Assembly: GCF_946478785.1 (NCBI RefSeq)
Contig: NZ_CAMLDD010000001.1
Span: 62,001 to 126,000, forward strand
Length of the DNA: 64,000 bases
DNA from: an uncultured Flavobacterium sp.
Lineage (GTDB): Bacteria; Bacteroidota; Bacteroidia; Flavobacteriales; Flavobacteriaceae
Reading direction: 5' to 3'
Position 1 is the first letter of the stretch. Each line of letters opens with the position of its first letter. The position numbers were made by a program, and so were the translations under genes. Below are positions 1 to 9,584 of this stretch, piece after piece. The notes under the pieces are model-generated. The model saw only the letters and a list, made by a program, of their open reading frames with translations. It was not told where the DNA came from and made no database searches.

Positions 1-650
1 GCCGCATCCATTAGCCCGAGTAAAGGATTGTTGTGTGCCATTTCTATCATGGCAATGGCGAAAACAGGAACTGTAAATACAACCGCTATTTTCATTTTCT
101 TAACCAAACCCTTATAAATCCTTTGTTCTTCGCTTTCGCTTGGTTCCATTGGTACTAGATCCATCCCGCAAATAGGACATGATCCTGGCGCATTGGTTAT
201 AATTTCCGGATGCATAGAGCATGTGTATTGCTGAACCTGAACAGCGGCTGGTTCTTGTACCAAATGCATTCCGCATACAGGACAATCTCCCGGTTTATCA
301 TACATTTTATCGCCTTCACAATGCATCGGGCAATAGTATTTTCCACCCGCATCATTATGAGGCGCAGCTAACTTTTTATGATCACGATCGTTAGCAGTAC
401 TACAGCATGGTTTCTCAGCTGTTTTTTCTTGCAAATGAGTTGTGTGTGTCATTTCAATGGTGTACTTTCCAACCGCAGTCAATGCTTCCTGCAGCTGTTC
501 GGTCGCAATATGTTTTTCCATTGTAATGGTTGCCAATGGAGGATCTAAGGAAACAGTTGCCTTTATCCCCTGTACAGCATTTAATGTTTTTTCTACTTTC
601 GTACGACATCCATCGCAAGTCATTCCCGATATTGTATAGGTGTGTGTCAT
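1..650 (-). CDS. copA: CopA-type heavy-metal P-type ATPase, N-terminal part (runs off window edge)
   Basis: This is the first ~216 residues of a cation-translocating P1B ATPase; the catalytic part lies outside the window. The ATG at 650 opens an HMA domain with the metal-binding motif GMTCDGC near residues 9-15. Two heavy-metal-binding (HMBD) modules follow, recognisable by YYCPMHCEG...CPVCGMHLV and YTCSMHPEI...CPICGMDLVPM. The first membrane helix then begins (IAVVFTVPVFAIAMIEM). Such ATPases pump Cu(I) or Ag(I) from cytoplasm to periplasm. It is the last visible gene of a same-strand efflux cluster, 176 bp after the DUF3347 lipoprotein gene. Copper or silver is inferred from the HMA and HMBD modules and from the Cus-type neighbours; the CPx motif itself cannot be seen. 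Confidence 0.9.
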   Translation of the reverse strand, partial: MTHTYTISGMTCDGCRTKVEKTLNAVQGIKATVSLDPPLATITMEKHIATEQLQEALTAVGKYTIEMTHTTHLQEKTAEKPCCSTANDRDHKKLAAPHNDAGGKYYCPMHCEGDKMYDKPGDCPVCGMHLVQEPAAVQVQQYTCSMHPEIITNAPGSCPICGMDLVPMEPSESEEQRIYKGLVKKMKIAVVFTVPVFAIAMIEMAHNNPLLGLMDA

Positions 651-826
651 AATGTTGTTTTTTTTTATAAAATTCGATGTGTTATATATTTAATATATAG
701 AAAGTTAGCTTTTTTTTAGTAAACCTGAAATTTTGATTTGCTTAAAATGATCTTATTCCCAATAAGCTTTGATATCCATTTTTTAACACTGAAAAAAATT
801 ACAAGTAGTTTTGTTTTAGAACCTAA

Positions 827-1366
827 TTATTTAATTGTTTCTTTCACCTCACCGCACTTGAGCATTTTTGCTCCAAAATAAGGATTACGTACTTCTTTGG
901 TAGAACTAATCCATACGGCCCCCTTATTGTCAAACGCCATTGGACAATATTCCACGTACAGCTCAGCCTGGGTCATTCCTGCTTTTTTTAGCAGGTAAAT
1001 GAGTTCATTGCTTAGCTTAGAATAGGCAGCCCGCTGGTTTTCAATATCAGGAGCTGAAACGATTGCTGCGGCACTTACTGCAAGAGTACTGTTGTTGCTA
1101 ATTTGCCGTGCTCCCGCTTCAATCGCATTGGCCGCCAGTTTTGCTTCCGCGAGATTATCTTGGGTAAGGGCTACTGTTAAATGTGCATACTGGCTGTATA
1201 TCGCGTTTAAGACATCATCATTTATCCTGATTTCGGCTTCCTTTGAAATTGGGACAGAAGTTTCACTATCCTTAGGATTCTCTTGCTTTTTGTTTTCATT
1301 ATTACCGCAGGCAATAAGTAAGAAGATTGATACTATTGGGATTCCTATTTTGATTATTTTTTTCAT
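827..1366 (-). CDS. DUF3347 lipoprotein of the metal-efflux cluster
   Basis: The 179-residue protein has a lipoprotein signal peptide (MKKIIKIGIPIVSIFLLIACG, lipobox Cys at about residue 20). A DUF3347 domain follows: a helical stretch (about 50-120) and the conserved C-terminal pattern YCPMAFDNKGAVWIS...NPYFGAKMLKCGEV. The paired Cys (CPM and KCG) and Met residues suggest metal handling in the periplasm. DUF3347 domains are typically found in or beside CusB-like adaptors in Bacteroidota, but their biochemical role is not established. It is one of three DUF3347 proteins in this operon. It lies 21 bp downstream of the second adaptor gene, so co-transcription is likely. Confidence 0.85.
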   Translation of the reverse strand: MKKIIKIGIPIVSIFLLIACGNNENKKQENPKDSETSVPISKEAEIRINDDVLNAIYSQYAHLTVALTQDNLAEAKLAANAIEAGARQISNNSTLAVSAAAIVSAPDIENQRAAYSKLSNELIYLLKKAGMTQAELYVEYCPMAFDNKGAVWISSTKEVRNPYFGAKMLKCGEVKETIK

Positions 1367-1387
1367 CGTCTGTTGTGAGATTGGTTA

Positions 1388-2602
1388 TTACATTTTCATT
1401 CCTGACATTGGGTTTTTGCCTTTCTTTAATATAAATTCACTGTACAGGAGATAGGCGCCAGATGCAACAACGACATCACCTTTTTTTAAGCCGCTAGTAA
1501 TTTCGACTTCATCGAAGGTTTCCGAACCAATCGCTACCATTCTAGGCTGATATTTGCCTTTTCCAATTTCAATCCAAACATGTGTGCCGCTTCCGTCTCT
1601 TATAACAGCATCCACAGGTATGGTCAATTTCATTTTCTGTTCTGATGAAGGCAATAGAACAATCGCCTGCTGACCTGCCTGCCATTGATTGTTTGGATTG
1701 GCAATAGTACCGCGCAACTGTATTATCTGCTTGCTTGTCTGCAAGGCAGGATTTATAAAATCTACGGTCATTGTTTGGGGCTGATCTTCATAACCAGAGA
1801 CTAAAACTTTAACCTTTTGGCCGGTTTTAATTTTACCTGCATCGGCTGGATAAACATCAGCTTCGACCCATAAACGATTGTAATCTTCTAATTTCATAAT
1901 AGAGGCTCCTTCTGCTACATATTGGCCTTCCGTTATGGAAAGTTCCGCAACTATTCCTGAATTTAGAGAATAATAATCAACATAAGGGGATGCTTTTTGT
2001 TTTTTGAATAATTCATTAAGCTGGGCTTCGGACTGCCCATACAATAATAGTTTTTGTTTTGCAGCATTTTTTATTTGGGCAAAGCGTTTATCCTCGGCAA
2101 AGCTTGTGGCCTGTGCTGTGGCGATGAGGTACTCCTGTTGCAGGGCTGATAGCTGCTCTGAATATATTCTGTATAAAGGCTGGCCTTTTCGAACGGGAAC
2201 ACCAGTTTCTTTTACATACAACTCTTCAATCCTTCCTGCCACTCTGCTTGAGATGTAAATAGTTTGCTCAGGGTCAGTAACCAAATGTCCATTGAGACGG
2301 GAAGAATTCGAAAATTCATTTTCTCCCGCAGTAATTGTAGTCAAATTGGCTAGAGCTTGCTGGCTTGGCCCCAAGGTTAGAAAGTCCTGTGCGTTGTTTT
2401 TTTCGAAGGGCACTAAATCCATTCCACAGATTGGGCATGAGCCAGGACCATCTTTTACAATTTGCGGATGCATGGGACAGGTATAGGTTTGAATTTTCGC
2501 CTGACTGACTTTTTTTTCTTCTTTTTGGGCACATGCTGTAAATAGAAGTGGAAAAACCATTGCAATGAGCAAAATAGTACGAATTATTAATTTATTGTTC
2601 AT
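1388..2602 (-). CDS. RND efflux periplasmic adaptor subunit with HMBD domain (CusB-like), copy 2
   Basis: A 404-residue membrane-fusion (adaptor) protein that would bridge the inner-membrane RND pump and the outer-membrane channel. It has a lipoprotein signal peptide ending LFTACAQ, then a heavy-metal-binding module (YTCPMHPQIVKDGPGSCPIC, residues ~40-65). A barrel-sandwich hybrid follows (ISSRVAGRIEELYVKETGVPVRKG and later GIVAELSITEGQYVAEG), with a helical hairpin between its halves and a C-terminal beta-barrel/membrane-proximal part (GLKKGDVVVASGAYLL). Only 3 bp separate it from the upstream adaptor gene. Two consecutive adaptors of different length suggest paralogues working with the same pump, or a hetero-oligomeric adaptor ring. 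Confidence 0.92.
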   Translation of the reverse strand: MNNKLIIRTILLIAMVFPLLFTACAQKEEKKVSQAKIQTYTCPMHPQIVKDGPGSCPICGMDLVPFEKNNAQDFLTLGPSQQALANLTTITAGENEFSNSSRLNGHLVTDPEQTIYISSRVAGRIEELYVKETGVPVRKGQPLYRIYSEQLSALQQEYLIATAQATSFAEDKRFAQIKNAAKQKLLLYGQSEAQLNELFKKQKASPYVDYYSLNSGIVAELSITEGQYVAEGASIMKLEDYNRLWVEADVYPADAGKIKTGQKVKVLVSGYEDQPQTMTVDFINPALQTSKQIIQLRGTIANPNNQWQAGQQAIVLLPSSEQKMKLTIPVDAVIRDGSGTHVWIEIGKGKYQPRMVAIGSETFDEVEITSGLKKGDVVVASGAYLLYSEFILKKGKNPMSGMKM

Positions 2603-2605
2603 GAC

Positions 2606-3955
2606 TTAATTTTTTAGTTTATTTTCTGAAGCTATCTTGATAAAACTCTCACTGTCTATCATATAGGCTGCATTGCTGGCAATACCCCAATCACTGATGT
2701 CTTGATCTATCAGGACCATTCCATCAGCATTGTTTTTCGTTTTAACTTCTCTGGGAACAAATACGTCCTTTTCTCTTTTGAAAACGATGGATTTATTACC
2801 TAGATCGAGAACGGCACTTTGCGGAAGCCACCAGCCTTTACTGACAATAGGAATGGTTGCAGTTACTAATTTTCCAGTCTGAAATTTATTATCCTGTAAA
2901 TAAATCCTTGCTACAGTAAAGTTGGTCCCCTCTTTAAAGACGGGCTGAATTAGTCCGACAGTACCAGTATATACGGTTTGCTTATCTGATGGTTCATAAA
3001 ACACCAGTTTTTGCCCTTTTTTAACCTGGGGTGATACAGATGGATCAAAAGCAAATTCAGCGATAAGGTTTTTATTGGTATAGATTGTAAAAAGTGATTG
3101 TCCTGCACCGATATATTGCCCTTCTCTTAACATAATAGCAGAGACAGCAGGACTAGATGTGCTACTATTTGATGCTGCATTGCCACTTGAACCCATAGCG
3201 CCCATGCCATCATCTGACACTATGCTTTGAGGCGAAGCCGCCGGAGCTGCCGTAGAACTATTTCCTGCTGCAGTGTTGTCTAAGATGTATCCGGTAGCAT
3301 TACTGTAAACAGGAATGCGATAGGAAATTTTACCTGTCTTTAATACCTGTTGTATTTGTTTCTGCTGCATACCTAACAGATACAGTCTCTCTTTTGCTTT
3401 TTGCAGCATCGGATTGTTTGCATCAGATTGATAAATAAACAACAATTCTCTTTGCGCGGCAGCGAGGTCAGGTGAATAGATTTCCATGATTAGCTGTCCT
3501 TTTTTTACGGGCTGGTAATTGTACTTAATCAGCAGGCGCTCAATCCTTCCGCTTACCCTGCTCGAAATGCTGGTCTGCTCACGGGTATCGTAGGTAATAA
3601 TTCCCTGCACCTGCAGAGAGAATATTTTAGTCCCTCCCTGAGGTTTTATGACAGATATATTAGAAACGACCTGTTCGTTGACGGGTTTTAAAAGGTGTTT
3701 TAGGCTGCTGTCTATAGCTGTTTCCGTACCAGGGGTATGTCTTGGAACCAATTCCATACCGCATATTGGACAGCTGCCGGGCTTATCCTGAATAACTTCG
3801 GGATGCATTGGACAGGTATATTCCTGATTTGTAACATGCTGATGTGATGGCTTATTGTTATGCTCGGTTTTCTTGTTACAGGCTGTCAATAATAATATCG
3901 AAACGAATAACAATGCGACTAACTTAGCGATAGAGTTCTTTTTCATAATCGACAA
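2606..3955 (-). CDS. RND efflux periplasmic adaptor subunit with HMBD domain (CusB-like), copy 1
   Basis: A 449-residue adaptor paralogous to the next gene. The signal peptide carries a lipobox (LLLTACNKK). A heavy-metal-binding module follows ([20 protein letters not shown], residues ~47-70). The barrel-sandwich halves are [20 protein letters not shown] and [17 protein letters not shown]. Between them is a Ser/Ala/Gly-rich insertion (about residues 225-270) rich in Met and Ser that is absent from copy 2; it may be a flexible loop. The gene overlaps the TolC-like gene by 32 bp, implying translational coupling. The substrate (Cu or Ag) is inferred from the HMBD modules and the CopA neighbour. 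Confidence 0.92.
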   Translation of the reverse strand: MSIMKKNSIAKLVALLFVSILLLTACNKKTEHNNKPSHQHVTNQEYTCPMHPEVIQDKPGSCPICGMELVPRHTPGTETAIDSSLKHLLKPVNEQVVSNISVIKPQGGTKIFSLQVQGIITYDTREQTSISSRVSGRIERLLIKYNYQPVKKGQLIMEIYSPDLAAAQRELLFIYQSDANNPMLQKAKERLYLLGMQQKQIQQVLKTGKISYRIPVYSNATGYILDNTAAGNSSTAAPAASPQSIVSDDGMGAMGSSGNAASNSSTSSPAVSAIMLREGQYIGAGQSLFTIYTNKNLIAEFAFDPSVSPQVKKGQKLVFYEPSDKQTVYTGTVGLIQPVFKEGTNFTVARIYLQDNKFQTGKLVTATIPIVSKGWWLPQSAVLDLGNKSIVFKREKDVFVPREVKTKNNADGMVLIDQDISDWGIASNAAYMIDSESFIKIASENKLKN

Positions 3956-5192
3956 TCATTTGATATAGTTTTAATTTTTCATCTAATAAGTTATTCTGCA
4001 GCATATTTAAAGCTTCCCAGGAATCAATTACTACAGGAATCTGCAGTTTGTTTTCCTGATAGTTCAGAAAGTTTACATCCAGGGACTTTTGCATAGAAGG
4101 GATTATTTTTGTTTCGAGTCCCAAAATCCTTTTTTGCATGGTCAGTATTTCATATTGCATACCGTACAACATTCCCTGGGTTTCCTGCAGCATGGCGGAT
4201 TTCTCTTTCTCCATTGCCTGCACATTATATTGCATTGCTTTGGTATCTGATTTATACATTTTTGATGACCAGGGAGCAATAGGAATAGACATCATTGCCA
4301 TTACCGAATAGGCTTTGGGCATCATTTTATCAAAAGAATTCATATGATCAAACTGGATTTTAAAAGAGGGATTTTTCTCTGCTTTCATGGCCTCAATACT
4401 GAGCTGCATCGATTCAATCCCTGCATCCATCTTCTTAATATCACCACGCACTCCTGCAAGACTTGTGGTGTCGTGTAAAGCAGGGTTAAAGACGGGGATA
4501 ATACTCGTGTCTATGGCAAAATCAGCATTGCCGGGCTGGTTCATCAAGCTGTTGAGCCATGCTCTTGCTTTTGCGATTTCACCTTCCTGCATGCGGACCA
4601 TATTTTTATTTTCTTCAATCCTTGCATCGATCTTGTATACATTACCCAATTGCGATTGGTTGTAGGGATAGCGCACTTCCTCAATCTTTTTCATGGTCAG
4701 CATTATCTTTTCGTTCTGATCCAAAACTTTCATTCGCTGCTCGGCCACCATCCAACTGTAATATAGTTGTTTGGCCTGTGCTTTATACTCGTTAAGGGTA
4801 ACGGCACGGGTAGCGTTCTCAATGTTTCCTTGGGACTGGATGAATTTTTTCTTCTTGTTTAGTTTTCCTACATTGGGGATGTCCTGTTCAATTCTGAACA
4901 TTAAAGATCCTTTGTCGCGGTCATCCATAACTTCCTGAAAAGGATAGGGGGTCATAAAGGTTCCCACACCCACCATTGGTGCCATCCATGCTGTTGCGGC
5001 ATCGGCACTGTATTTATATCCTTCTGCTTTTAAACTATAGCTTTGCAGGAGCACATTTTTTTTATCAATCCTTTGAAGGATTGTATCGAGAGACAAGACC
5101 TGTTTGGTCTGGCTCAATAGCTGTAATGGCAGTAAAAGCAATAGTACTGCCAGTATTTTAATGTTTGACATCATGTACTTCAAGTTTGCCAT
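3924..5192 (-). CDS. TolC/CusC-family outer-membrane efflux channel
   Basis: A 422-residue outer-membrane factor. A cleavable signal peptide lies near the N-terminus ([21 protein letters not shown], preceded by a possible short extension MANLKYM). The body is mostly long amphipathic helices with the internal repeat of TolC-like proteins: Gln- and Lys-rich coiled helices at about 95-215 and 300-420. It would form the tunnel through the outer membrane for the adjacent RND pump. Its start overlaps the end of the pump gene by about 35 bp and its end overlaps the first adaptor gene by 32 bp, so the three are very probably coupled. The true start could be the internal Met at about residue 8. Confidence 0.85.
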   Translation of the reverse strand: MANLKYMMSNIKILAVLLLLLPLQLLSQTKQVLSLDTILQRIDKKNVLLQSYSLKAEGYKYSADAATAWMAPMVGVGTFMTPYPFQEVMDDRDKGSLMFRIEQDIPNVGKLNKKKKFIQSQGNIENATRAVTLNEYKAQAKQLYYSWMVAEQRMKVLDQNEKIMLTMKKIEEVRYPYNQSQLGNVYKIDARIEENKNMVRMQEGEIAKARAWLNSLMNQPGNADFAIDTSIIPVFNPALHDTTSLAGVRGDIKKMDAGIESMQLSIEAMKAEKNPSFKIQFDHMNSFDKMMPKAYSVMAMMSIPIAPWSSKMYKSDTKAMQYNVQAMEKEKSAMLQETQGMLYGMQYEILTMQKRILGLETKIIPSMQKSLDVNFLNYQENKLQIPVVIDSWEALNMLQNNLLDEKLKLYQMIVDYEKELYR

Positions 5193-7107
5193 ATTTTCTT
5201 AGTTCATATTCTTTGGACATTAGGAAAATAAGCGGGGTTACTAATAAGATATGTACGGCAGAGGTAAATACGCCGCCAATCATGGGCAATACAATTGGTT
5301 TCATTACATCCATTCCAACACCATTGGACCACAGGACAGGTACTAAGCCAAATAATGAAACGCAGACGGTCATTAGCTTTGGGCGCAATCGTTTTGCGGC
5401 GCCGTGTACCACATATTCCCTGAGATCTTCTTTAGTGATGGTTTCCCTTGAGTTTCCTTTGGCCTTGATAAGTTGCTCCATGGCATCATTGAGATAGATA
5501 ACCATCACAATTCCGGTTTCCACGGCAATTCCAAAAAGGGCAATAAAACCTACCGCTACCGCCACTGATAGATTGACATCCCAGAAAAAAATGATATAGG
5601 CACCTCCAATTAAAGCAAAAGGAACTGTTATAAGGCTTAAAAAGGCTTCTCTAAGGGAATTAAAGGCAAAATAGAGGGCGAAGAAAATAATAAGCAATAC
5701 TAGTGGTGCAATGATTTTAAGTGTTTTTTCTCCGCTAATCAGGTTCTCATACTGTCCGCTCCATTCTATAAAGTACCCTTCAGGAAGTATGTTTTTGGCG
5801 CTTTCCAATTTTTTCATGGCTTCCTGTACGGTTCCTCCCATATCACGATCCCGTATATTGAACATAACAGCTCCACGCAATAATGCATTTTCAGAACTGA
5901 TCATTGGCGGGCCATCTACGAATTTAATATCAGCAACGGCAGATAAAGGTACTTCTCCAAAGGTTGGAGACTGTAAGGGAATGCGTTTAATGCGTTCCAC
6001 GCTATTTCTATAATCCTGCGCTATACGCACACTTATTGAAAAACGTCTTCGTCCTTCAACAGTATTACCAATGGATGCACCACCTAAAGCAAATTCCACC
6101 GTTTGGTTTACATCATCTACTGTTAATCCATATCGGGCCAATTCCTGGCGATTAACATCAACATCAAGGTATTTACCTCCGGTAATAGGATCTACAAATA
6201 AATCAGACACTCCTGGAGTTCCTTCTAAAGCCATTTTCACCCTTTCAGACACACGGGCAATGGTGTCGAGATTTTGTCCGTAGACTTTAATTCCTACATC
6301 GGTACGAATTCCTGTTGCCAGCATATTGATTCGGTTAATAATGGGCTGTGTCCAACCGTTTACTACACCAGGTATCTGGAGTTTGGTGTCGAGTTCCTTA
6401 ATAATATCTTTTTTATCTATTCCTTCACGCCACTGTGATTTTGGTTTTAGCATGATAATGGTTTCAATCATGCTCATTGGGGAATTATCCGTAGCTGTGT
6501 TAGCTCGCCCTGCCTTACCCAAAACACTTTCTACTTCAGGAACCGATTTGATTATTTTATCCTGGACCTGCAAAATGCGTTTGATTTCTCCATTAGATAC
6601 ATCAGGAAGGGTAACAGGCATAAATAAAATACTCTGCTCATCCAATGGAGGCATAAACTCCGTTCCCAGCCGCATCAATAATGGTATAGAAATCAATAAT
6701 GCAAGAATATTGACTGCAAGAGTTGTTTTTCTCCATTTCAGAACCCAGCGTATAATTGGCTCATAACCTCTTTCCAAAAAGCGATTTACCGGATGTGAAT
6801 CGGTTGGACGGAATTTTCCTTTCATAAAAAAAGATATCAGTACCGGAGCTAATGTAAGTACCAAGAGGGCATCCACAATCAATATGAATGTTTTTGTATA
6901 AGCTAAAGGATGGAATAGTTTTCCTTCCTGTCCGGTAAGCATAAACACAGGTAAGAAAGAAGTAATTATAATTACAGTGGCAAAGAATACGCCACGAGAA
7001 ACCTGCTTGCTACTTTTCTCAATTATTTTGAGCCTTTCCTCTTCGGATATCCATTGTGGTTTTTTGCGAAATATATTTTTAATTCTTTTCATCAGAGTTT
7101 GTTTCAT
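5158..7107 (-). CDS. cusA: CusA/CzcA-family RND metal pump, C-terminal part (frameshifted from the N-terminal part)
   Basis: This frame encodes the second two thirds of a heavy-metal RND transporter, from just after transmembrane helix 4. It includes helices 5-6 (SFLPVFMLTGQEGKLFHPLA), the second periplasmic porter domain (PVTLPDVSNGEIKRILQVQD and so on) and the last membrane helices (FIALFGIAVETGIVMVIYLN). Homology is continuous with the upstream frame ending at 7079; together they would make about 1,070 residues, the normal family length. The open frame extends to 7167, but the residues before 7107 are not family-like. An ATG at 7107 could allow re-initiation. If the split is real and not bypassed, the pump is probably inactive, because helices 1-4 and 5-12 are separated. 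Confidence 0.85.
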   Translation of the reverse strand: MKQTLMKRIKNIFRKKPQWISEEERLKIIEKSSKQVSRGVFFATVIIITSFLPVFMLTGQEGKLFHPLAYTKTFILIVDALLVLTLAPVLISFFMKGKFRPTDSHPVNRFLERGYEPIIRWVLKWRKTTLAVNILALLISIPLLMRLGTEFMPPLDEQSILFMPVTLPDVSNGEIKRILQVQDKIIKSVPEVESVLGKAGRANTATDNSPMSMIETIIMLKPKSQWREGIDKKDIIKELDTKLQIPGVVNGWTQPIINRINMLATGIRTDVGIKVYGQNLDTIARVSERVKMALEGTPGVSDLFVDPITGGKYLDVDVNRQELARYGLTVDDVNQTVEFALGGASIGNTVEGRRRFSISVRIAQDYRNSVERIKRIPLQSPTFGEVPLSAVADIKFVDGPPMISSENALLRGAVMFNIRDRDMGGTVQEAMKKLESAKNILPEGYFIEWSGQYENLISGEKTLKIIAPLVLLIIFFALYFAFNSLREAFLSLITVPFALIGGAYIIFFWDVNLSVAVAVGFIALFGIAVETGIVMVIYLNDAMEQLIKAKGNSRETITKEDLREYVVHGAAKRLRPKLMTVCVSLFGLVPVLWSNGVGMDVMKPIVLPMIGGVFTSAVHILLVTPLIFLMSKEYELRKYGKLEVHDVKH

Positions 7108-8389
7108 TTTTTTGTTCAGATTCCCATTGTGCATACCTTTGTGAGAGATGCTGGTAGGCATTTTCACTCATAATAATACCATTGTCAACTATTACTCCAA
7201 TGGCAAGTGCTATACCTGTAAGTGACATAATATTGGAGGATATGTCAAAGGCATTGAGCAGTATGAAACTTGCTGCAATTGTAATTGGTATCTGGATGAT
7301 AATACTCAGTGCACTACGCCAGTGAAAAAGAAAAATAATAACGATAAGGGACACTACAAGCATTTCTTCAATTAAGGTACGCTTCACCGAATCAATAGAT
7401 TCTTTAATCAGATGCCCCCGGTCATATACAATATTGAATTTTACCCCTTTTGGAAGCCCTTTAGCAACTTCCTTCATTTTTTCTTTTACATTATCAATTA
7501 CAGCATCTGCGTTTTCACCATAACGCATCACTACTATACCGCCAACGACTTCGCCAGTACCATTATGATCAAAGATTCCCAATCGGGTTTCCCCGCTCAT
7601 CTGAACAGTTCCTATATCGCTGACTTTTATAGGAATACCATTTTGGTTTTTCAGTGGAATATCCTCAATCTCTTTGATGGATTTCAGATAACCGGATGTC
7701 TTAATGATGTAGCCAATATCACTCATGTCGAATTTTCTTCCGCCGCTTTCATTATTATTGGCACGTACAGCACTTATAACCTCTGGGACAGACAGCTTAT
7801 AATATAGCAGTTTGTTTGGATCAATGGTAACCTGGTATTCTTTTTGAAATCCTCCAAACGAAGCAATTTCACTCACTCCGGGAACATTTTGCAACGCAAA
7901 CTTGACGTACCAGTCTTGTAGGGCTCTTTGTTCGCCAAGGTCAATACCGGGTGCCTCCAAAGTATACCAGAGTATATGCCCAACCCCAGTTCCATCGGGT
8001 CCTAATTGCGGGGCAACTCCTTTGGGCAAGGTGCTGCTAATAGTACTGAGCCTTTCCAGTACTCTTGATCTTGCCCAGTATACATCAACATCATCTTCAA
8101 AAATGACATAGATAAAACTCATACCAAACATGGAAGCAGCTCTTACATATTTAATTTTGGGCAATCCCTGAAGGTTGGTAACCAAGGGATAGGTGATCTG
8201 GTCTTCAACGAGCTGTGGAGCACGTCCCATCCATTCTGTAAATACGATTACCTGATTTTCAGATAAATCGGGAATAGCATCTATAGGATTTTTTTGAATA
8301 GAGATGATACCCCATACAAATATTCCTGCCGATAATAGTAAAACGATATAACGGTTTCGCAGCGACCATTCTATTAATTTATGTACCAT
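7079..8389 (-). CDS. cusA: CusA/CzcA-family RND metal pump, N-terminal part
   Basis: The 436-residue frame holds the first membrane helix (IVLLLSAGIFVWGIISI), the first periplasmic porter domain (DAIPDLSENQVIVFTEWMGR, characteristic of heavy-metal RND pumps) and helices 2-4, ending with the conserved LAIGVIVDNGIIMSENAY segment. It then runs into a non-homologous tail (SEQKNETNSDEKN) and stops at 7079. The neighbouring +1 frame carries on the family sequence. The pump would drive proton-coupled export of Cu or Ag from periplasm to exterior with the adaptors and TolC-like channel encoded downstream. The start MVHKLIEWSLRNRYIV matches the usual N-terminus of the family. It follows the haem-binding-domain gene after 4 bp. 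Confidence 0.88.
   Translation of the reverse strand: MVHKLIEWSLRNRYIVLLLSAGIFVWGIISIQKNPIDAIPDLSENQVIVFTEWMGRAPQLVEDQITYPLVTNLQGLPKIKYVRAASMFGMSFIYVIFEDDVDVYWARSRVLERLSTISSTLPKGVAPQLGPDGTGVGHILWYTLEAPGIDLGEQRALQDWYVKFALQNVPGVSEIASFGGFQKEYQVTIDPNKLLYYKLSVPEVISAVRANNNESGGRKFDMSDIGYIIKTSGYLKSIKEIEDIPLKNQNGIPIKVSDIGTVQMSGETRLGIFDHNGTGEVVGGIVVMRYGENADAVIDNVKEKMKEVAKGLPKGVKFNIVYDRGHLIKESIDSVKRTLIEEMLVVSLIVIIFLFHWRSALSIIIQIPITIAASFILLNAFDISSNIMSLTGIALAIGVIVDNGIIMSENAYQHLSQRYAQWESEQKNETNSDEKN
7107..7113 (-). other. A7 run at the cusA frame break
   Basis: Seven T on the plus strand (seven A in the sense strand) sit exactly where the two cusA frames change over. Six A would restore one open frame reading SEQKMKQTLMKRI. 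A -1 slip would run into TGA at once, so only a +1 shift, or polymerase slippage changing the A count by one (or by two in the other direction), restores the protein. Sequencing or assembly miscount of the homopolymer is equally possible. Confidence 0.75.
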
Positions 8390-8393
8390 AGAT

Positions 8394-8864
8394 TTAATTT
8401 ATTTGTGCAAGACTATCGCTTACTTTTTCAATCCAATTGAGCAGCTGTTCTTTCTGAACAGTATTCAGCACTGCATTTTTATGGATAAGCGTATAGGAAG
8501 CCAAAGGCATTTCGTTGGCTTTTATCTGCTTGGCAATTCGGTCTAATTTATTTTCCTGTTTTCGTTTGGAATAACTTCCCCATTGGCTAAAATTCAAATT
8601 TTCTTTACCCTTAGTAATATGCCCCTCCATGAAAGTACGTGCCGGCTGTATGTAGGAGTACCATGGATATTGCGTGTTGTTGCTGTGACAATCATAACAG
8701 GAAGTCTGAAGAATCGTTTGTACATTTTTGGGAATAGGATAGAATCTCGAAATGTGAATTGGTAAAACCTGCCCGTAATCGGAATTTCGGGCAGGCTGAT
8801 ACAATTGCATCAGTAGAAAAATAATTAACCCAATAAAAAGAATTTTTCTGATGAATCGTTTCAT
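8394..8864 (-). CDS. Haem-binding-domain (Haem_bd) protein, cytochrome c-like CxxCH
   Basis: A 156-residue exported protein. An N-terminal hydrophobic helix (ILFIGLIIFLLMQLY) acts as signal or anchor. The haem c attachment motif CYDCH is at about residues 56-60, within the family signature SCYDCHSNNTQYPWYSYIQP. The second half is helical (KLDRIAKQIKANEMPLASY). Proteins of this small family occur in Bacteroidota metal-efflux and respiratory clusters; the axial ligand and redox partner cannot be told from sequence. It sits 1 bp after the DUF3347 gene and 4 bp before cusA, so it belongs to the operon. A redox role in periplasmic copper handling is a reasonable inference but unproven. Confidence 0.85.
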   Translation of the reverse strand: MKRFIRKILFIGLIIFLLMQLYQPARNSDYGQVLPIHISRFYPIPKNVQTILQTSCYDCHSNNTQYPWYSYIQPARTFMEGHITKGKENLNFSQWGSYSKRKQENKLDRIAKQIKANEMPLASYTLIHKNAVLNTVQKEQLLNWIEKVSDSLAQIN

Positions 8865-8865
8865 T

Positions 8866-9555
8866 TTACAATTGTTTTTTCATTGATCCGCAGGTAAGCA
8901 TTTTGGAACCATAGTAAGGGTTTTTTATGTCTTTTGTTTCACTAATCCAGATAGCTCCTTTCCCTGCATCATACATAGGGCAGAAGTCCTGATACAATTT
9001 TTGTTCTGACTTGAAAGATTTTATCAAATCATTCATGTCTTTACTGAGCATGGCGAAATGCTCTCTTTGGTGCTCAATATTTCCACCATTAGCTCCAATA
9101 TGTTGGGCGTGTTCTTTGGCATCATCAGCTATATCAAGATATTCTGTCTTTAATTTCGCATCGATTGAATTGGGATTTACACTATTAAAAATTGTGTATA
9201 ATGTATTTGCGGCATTTGCGGCACCTTTTGTATCATCTTTGGTTAATGCATTTTTTAGAGACAGGTAATTATTAACGATTTCGTTAATAGAAAATGTTGC
9301 CTGAGCAGCCTGGGTTGTTTTTGCTTCTGCGTTTTTTTCAGTAGTAGTTTGCTTTACTGGCTCGGTTAATTCCATTGCGCACTTGGAGCATTTGTCTCCT
9401 TTTTTTCCTGTAACTTCAGGATGCATGGAACAGGCATACAATTGTGATGCTGTTTCTGTTGCTTCAGAGGTAGTTGTTGCCGCTTCGGTGTTTTTTTGGT
9501 TACAAGAAACCATTACTAATGCCATTGCTATAGTGGAAAGAATTACATTTTTCAT
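8866..9555 (-). CDS. Lipoprotein with HMBD and DUF3347 domains
   Basis: Read from the ATG at 9555 the protein is 229 residues: a lipoprotein signal peptide (MKNVILSTIAMALVMVSCNQ), a heavy-metal-binding module (YACSMHPEVTGKKGDKCSKC, ~39-65), a Lys/Thr-rich linker and a DUF3347 domain ending CPMYDAGKGAIWIS...NPYYGSKMLTCGSM. The frame is open for 39 codons upstream, but that extension lacks signal-peptide character, so the internal start is preferred. It resembles the 827-1366 protein but adds the HMBD module. It may act as a periplasmic copper-binding partner of the adaptors. It is followed 1 bp later by the haem-binding-domain gene. Confidence 0.87.
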   Translation of the reverse strand: MKNVILSTIAMALVMVSCNQKNTEAATTTSEATETASQLYACSMHPEVTGKKGDKCSKCAMELTEPVKQTTTEKNAEAKTTQAAQATFSINEIVNNYLSLKNALTKDDTKGAANAANTLYTIFNSVNPNSIDAKLKTEYLDIADDAKEHAQHIGANGGNIEHQREHFAMLSKDMNDLIKSFKSEQKLYQDFCPMYDAGKGAIWISETKDIKNPYYGSKMLTCGSMKKQL

Positions 9556-9584
9556 TTTTATTGTTTTTATTTTTTTTTGATTGA

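Noticed and set aside
6326..6766. Plus-strand frame of 146 codons and neighbouring plus frames across 5165-8111
   Set aside because: Antisense to the cusA coding sequence; no independent signals.
7101..7120. Programmed -1 ribosomal frameshift at the A7 run in cusA
   Set aside because: A -1 slip here meets TGA immediately, so it cannot join the two frames; a +1 shift or slippage remains possible.
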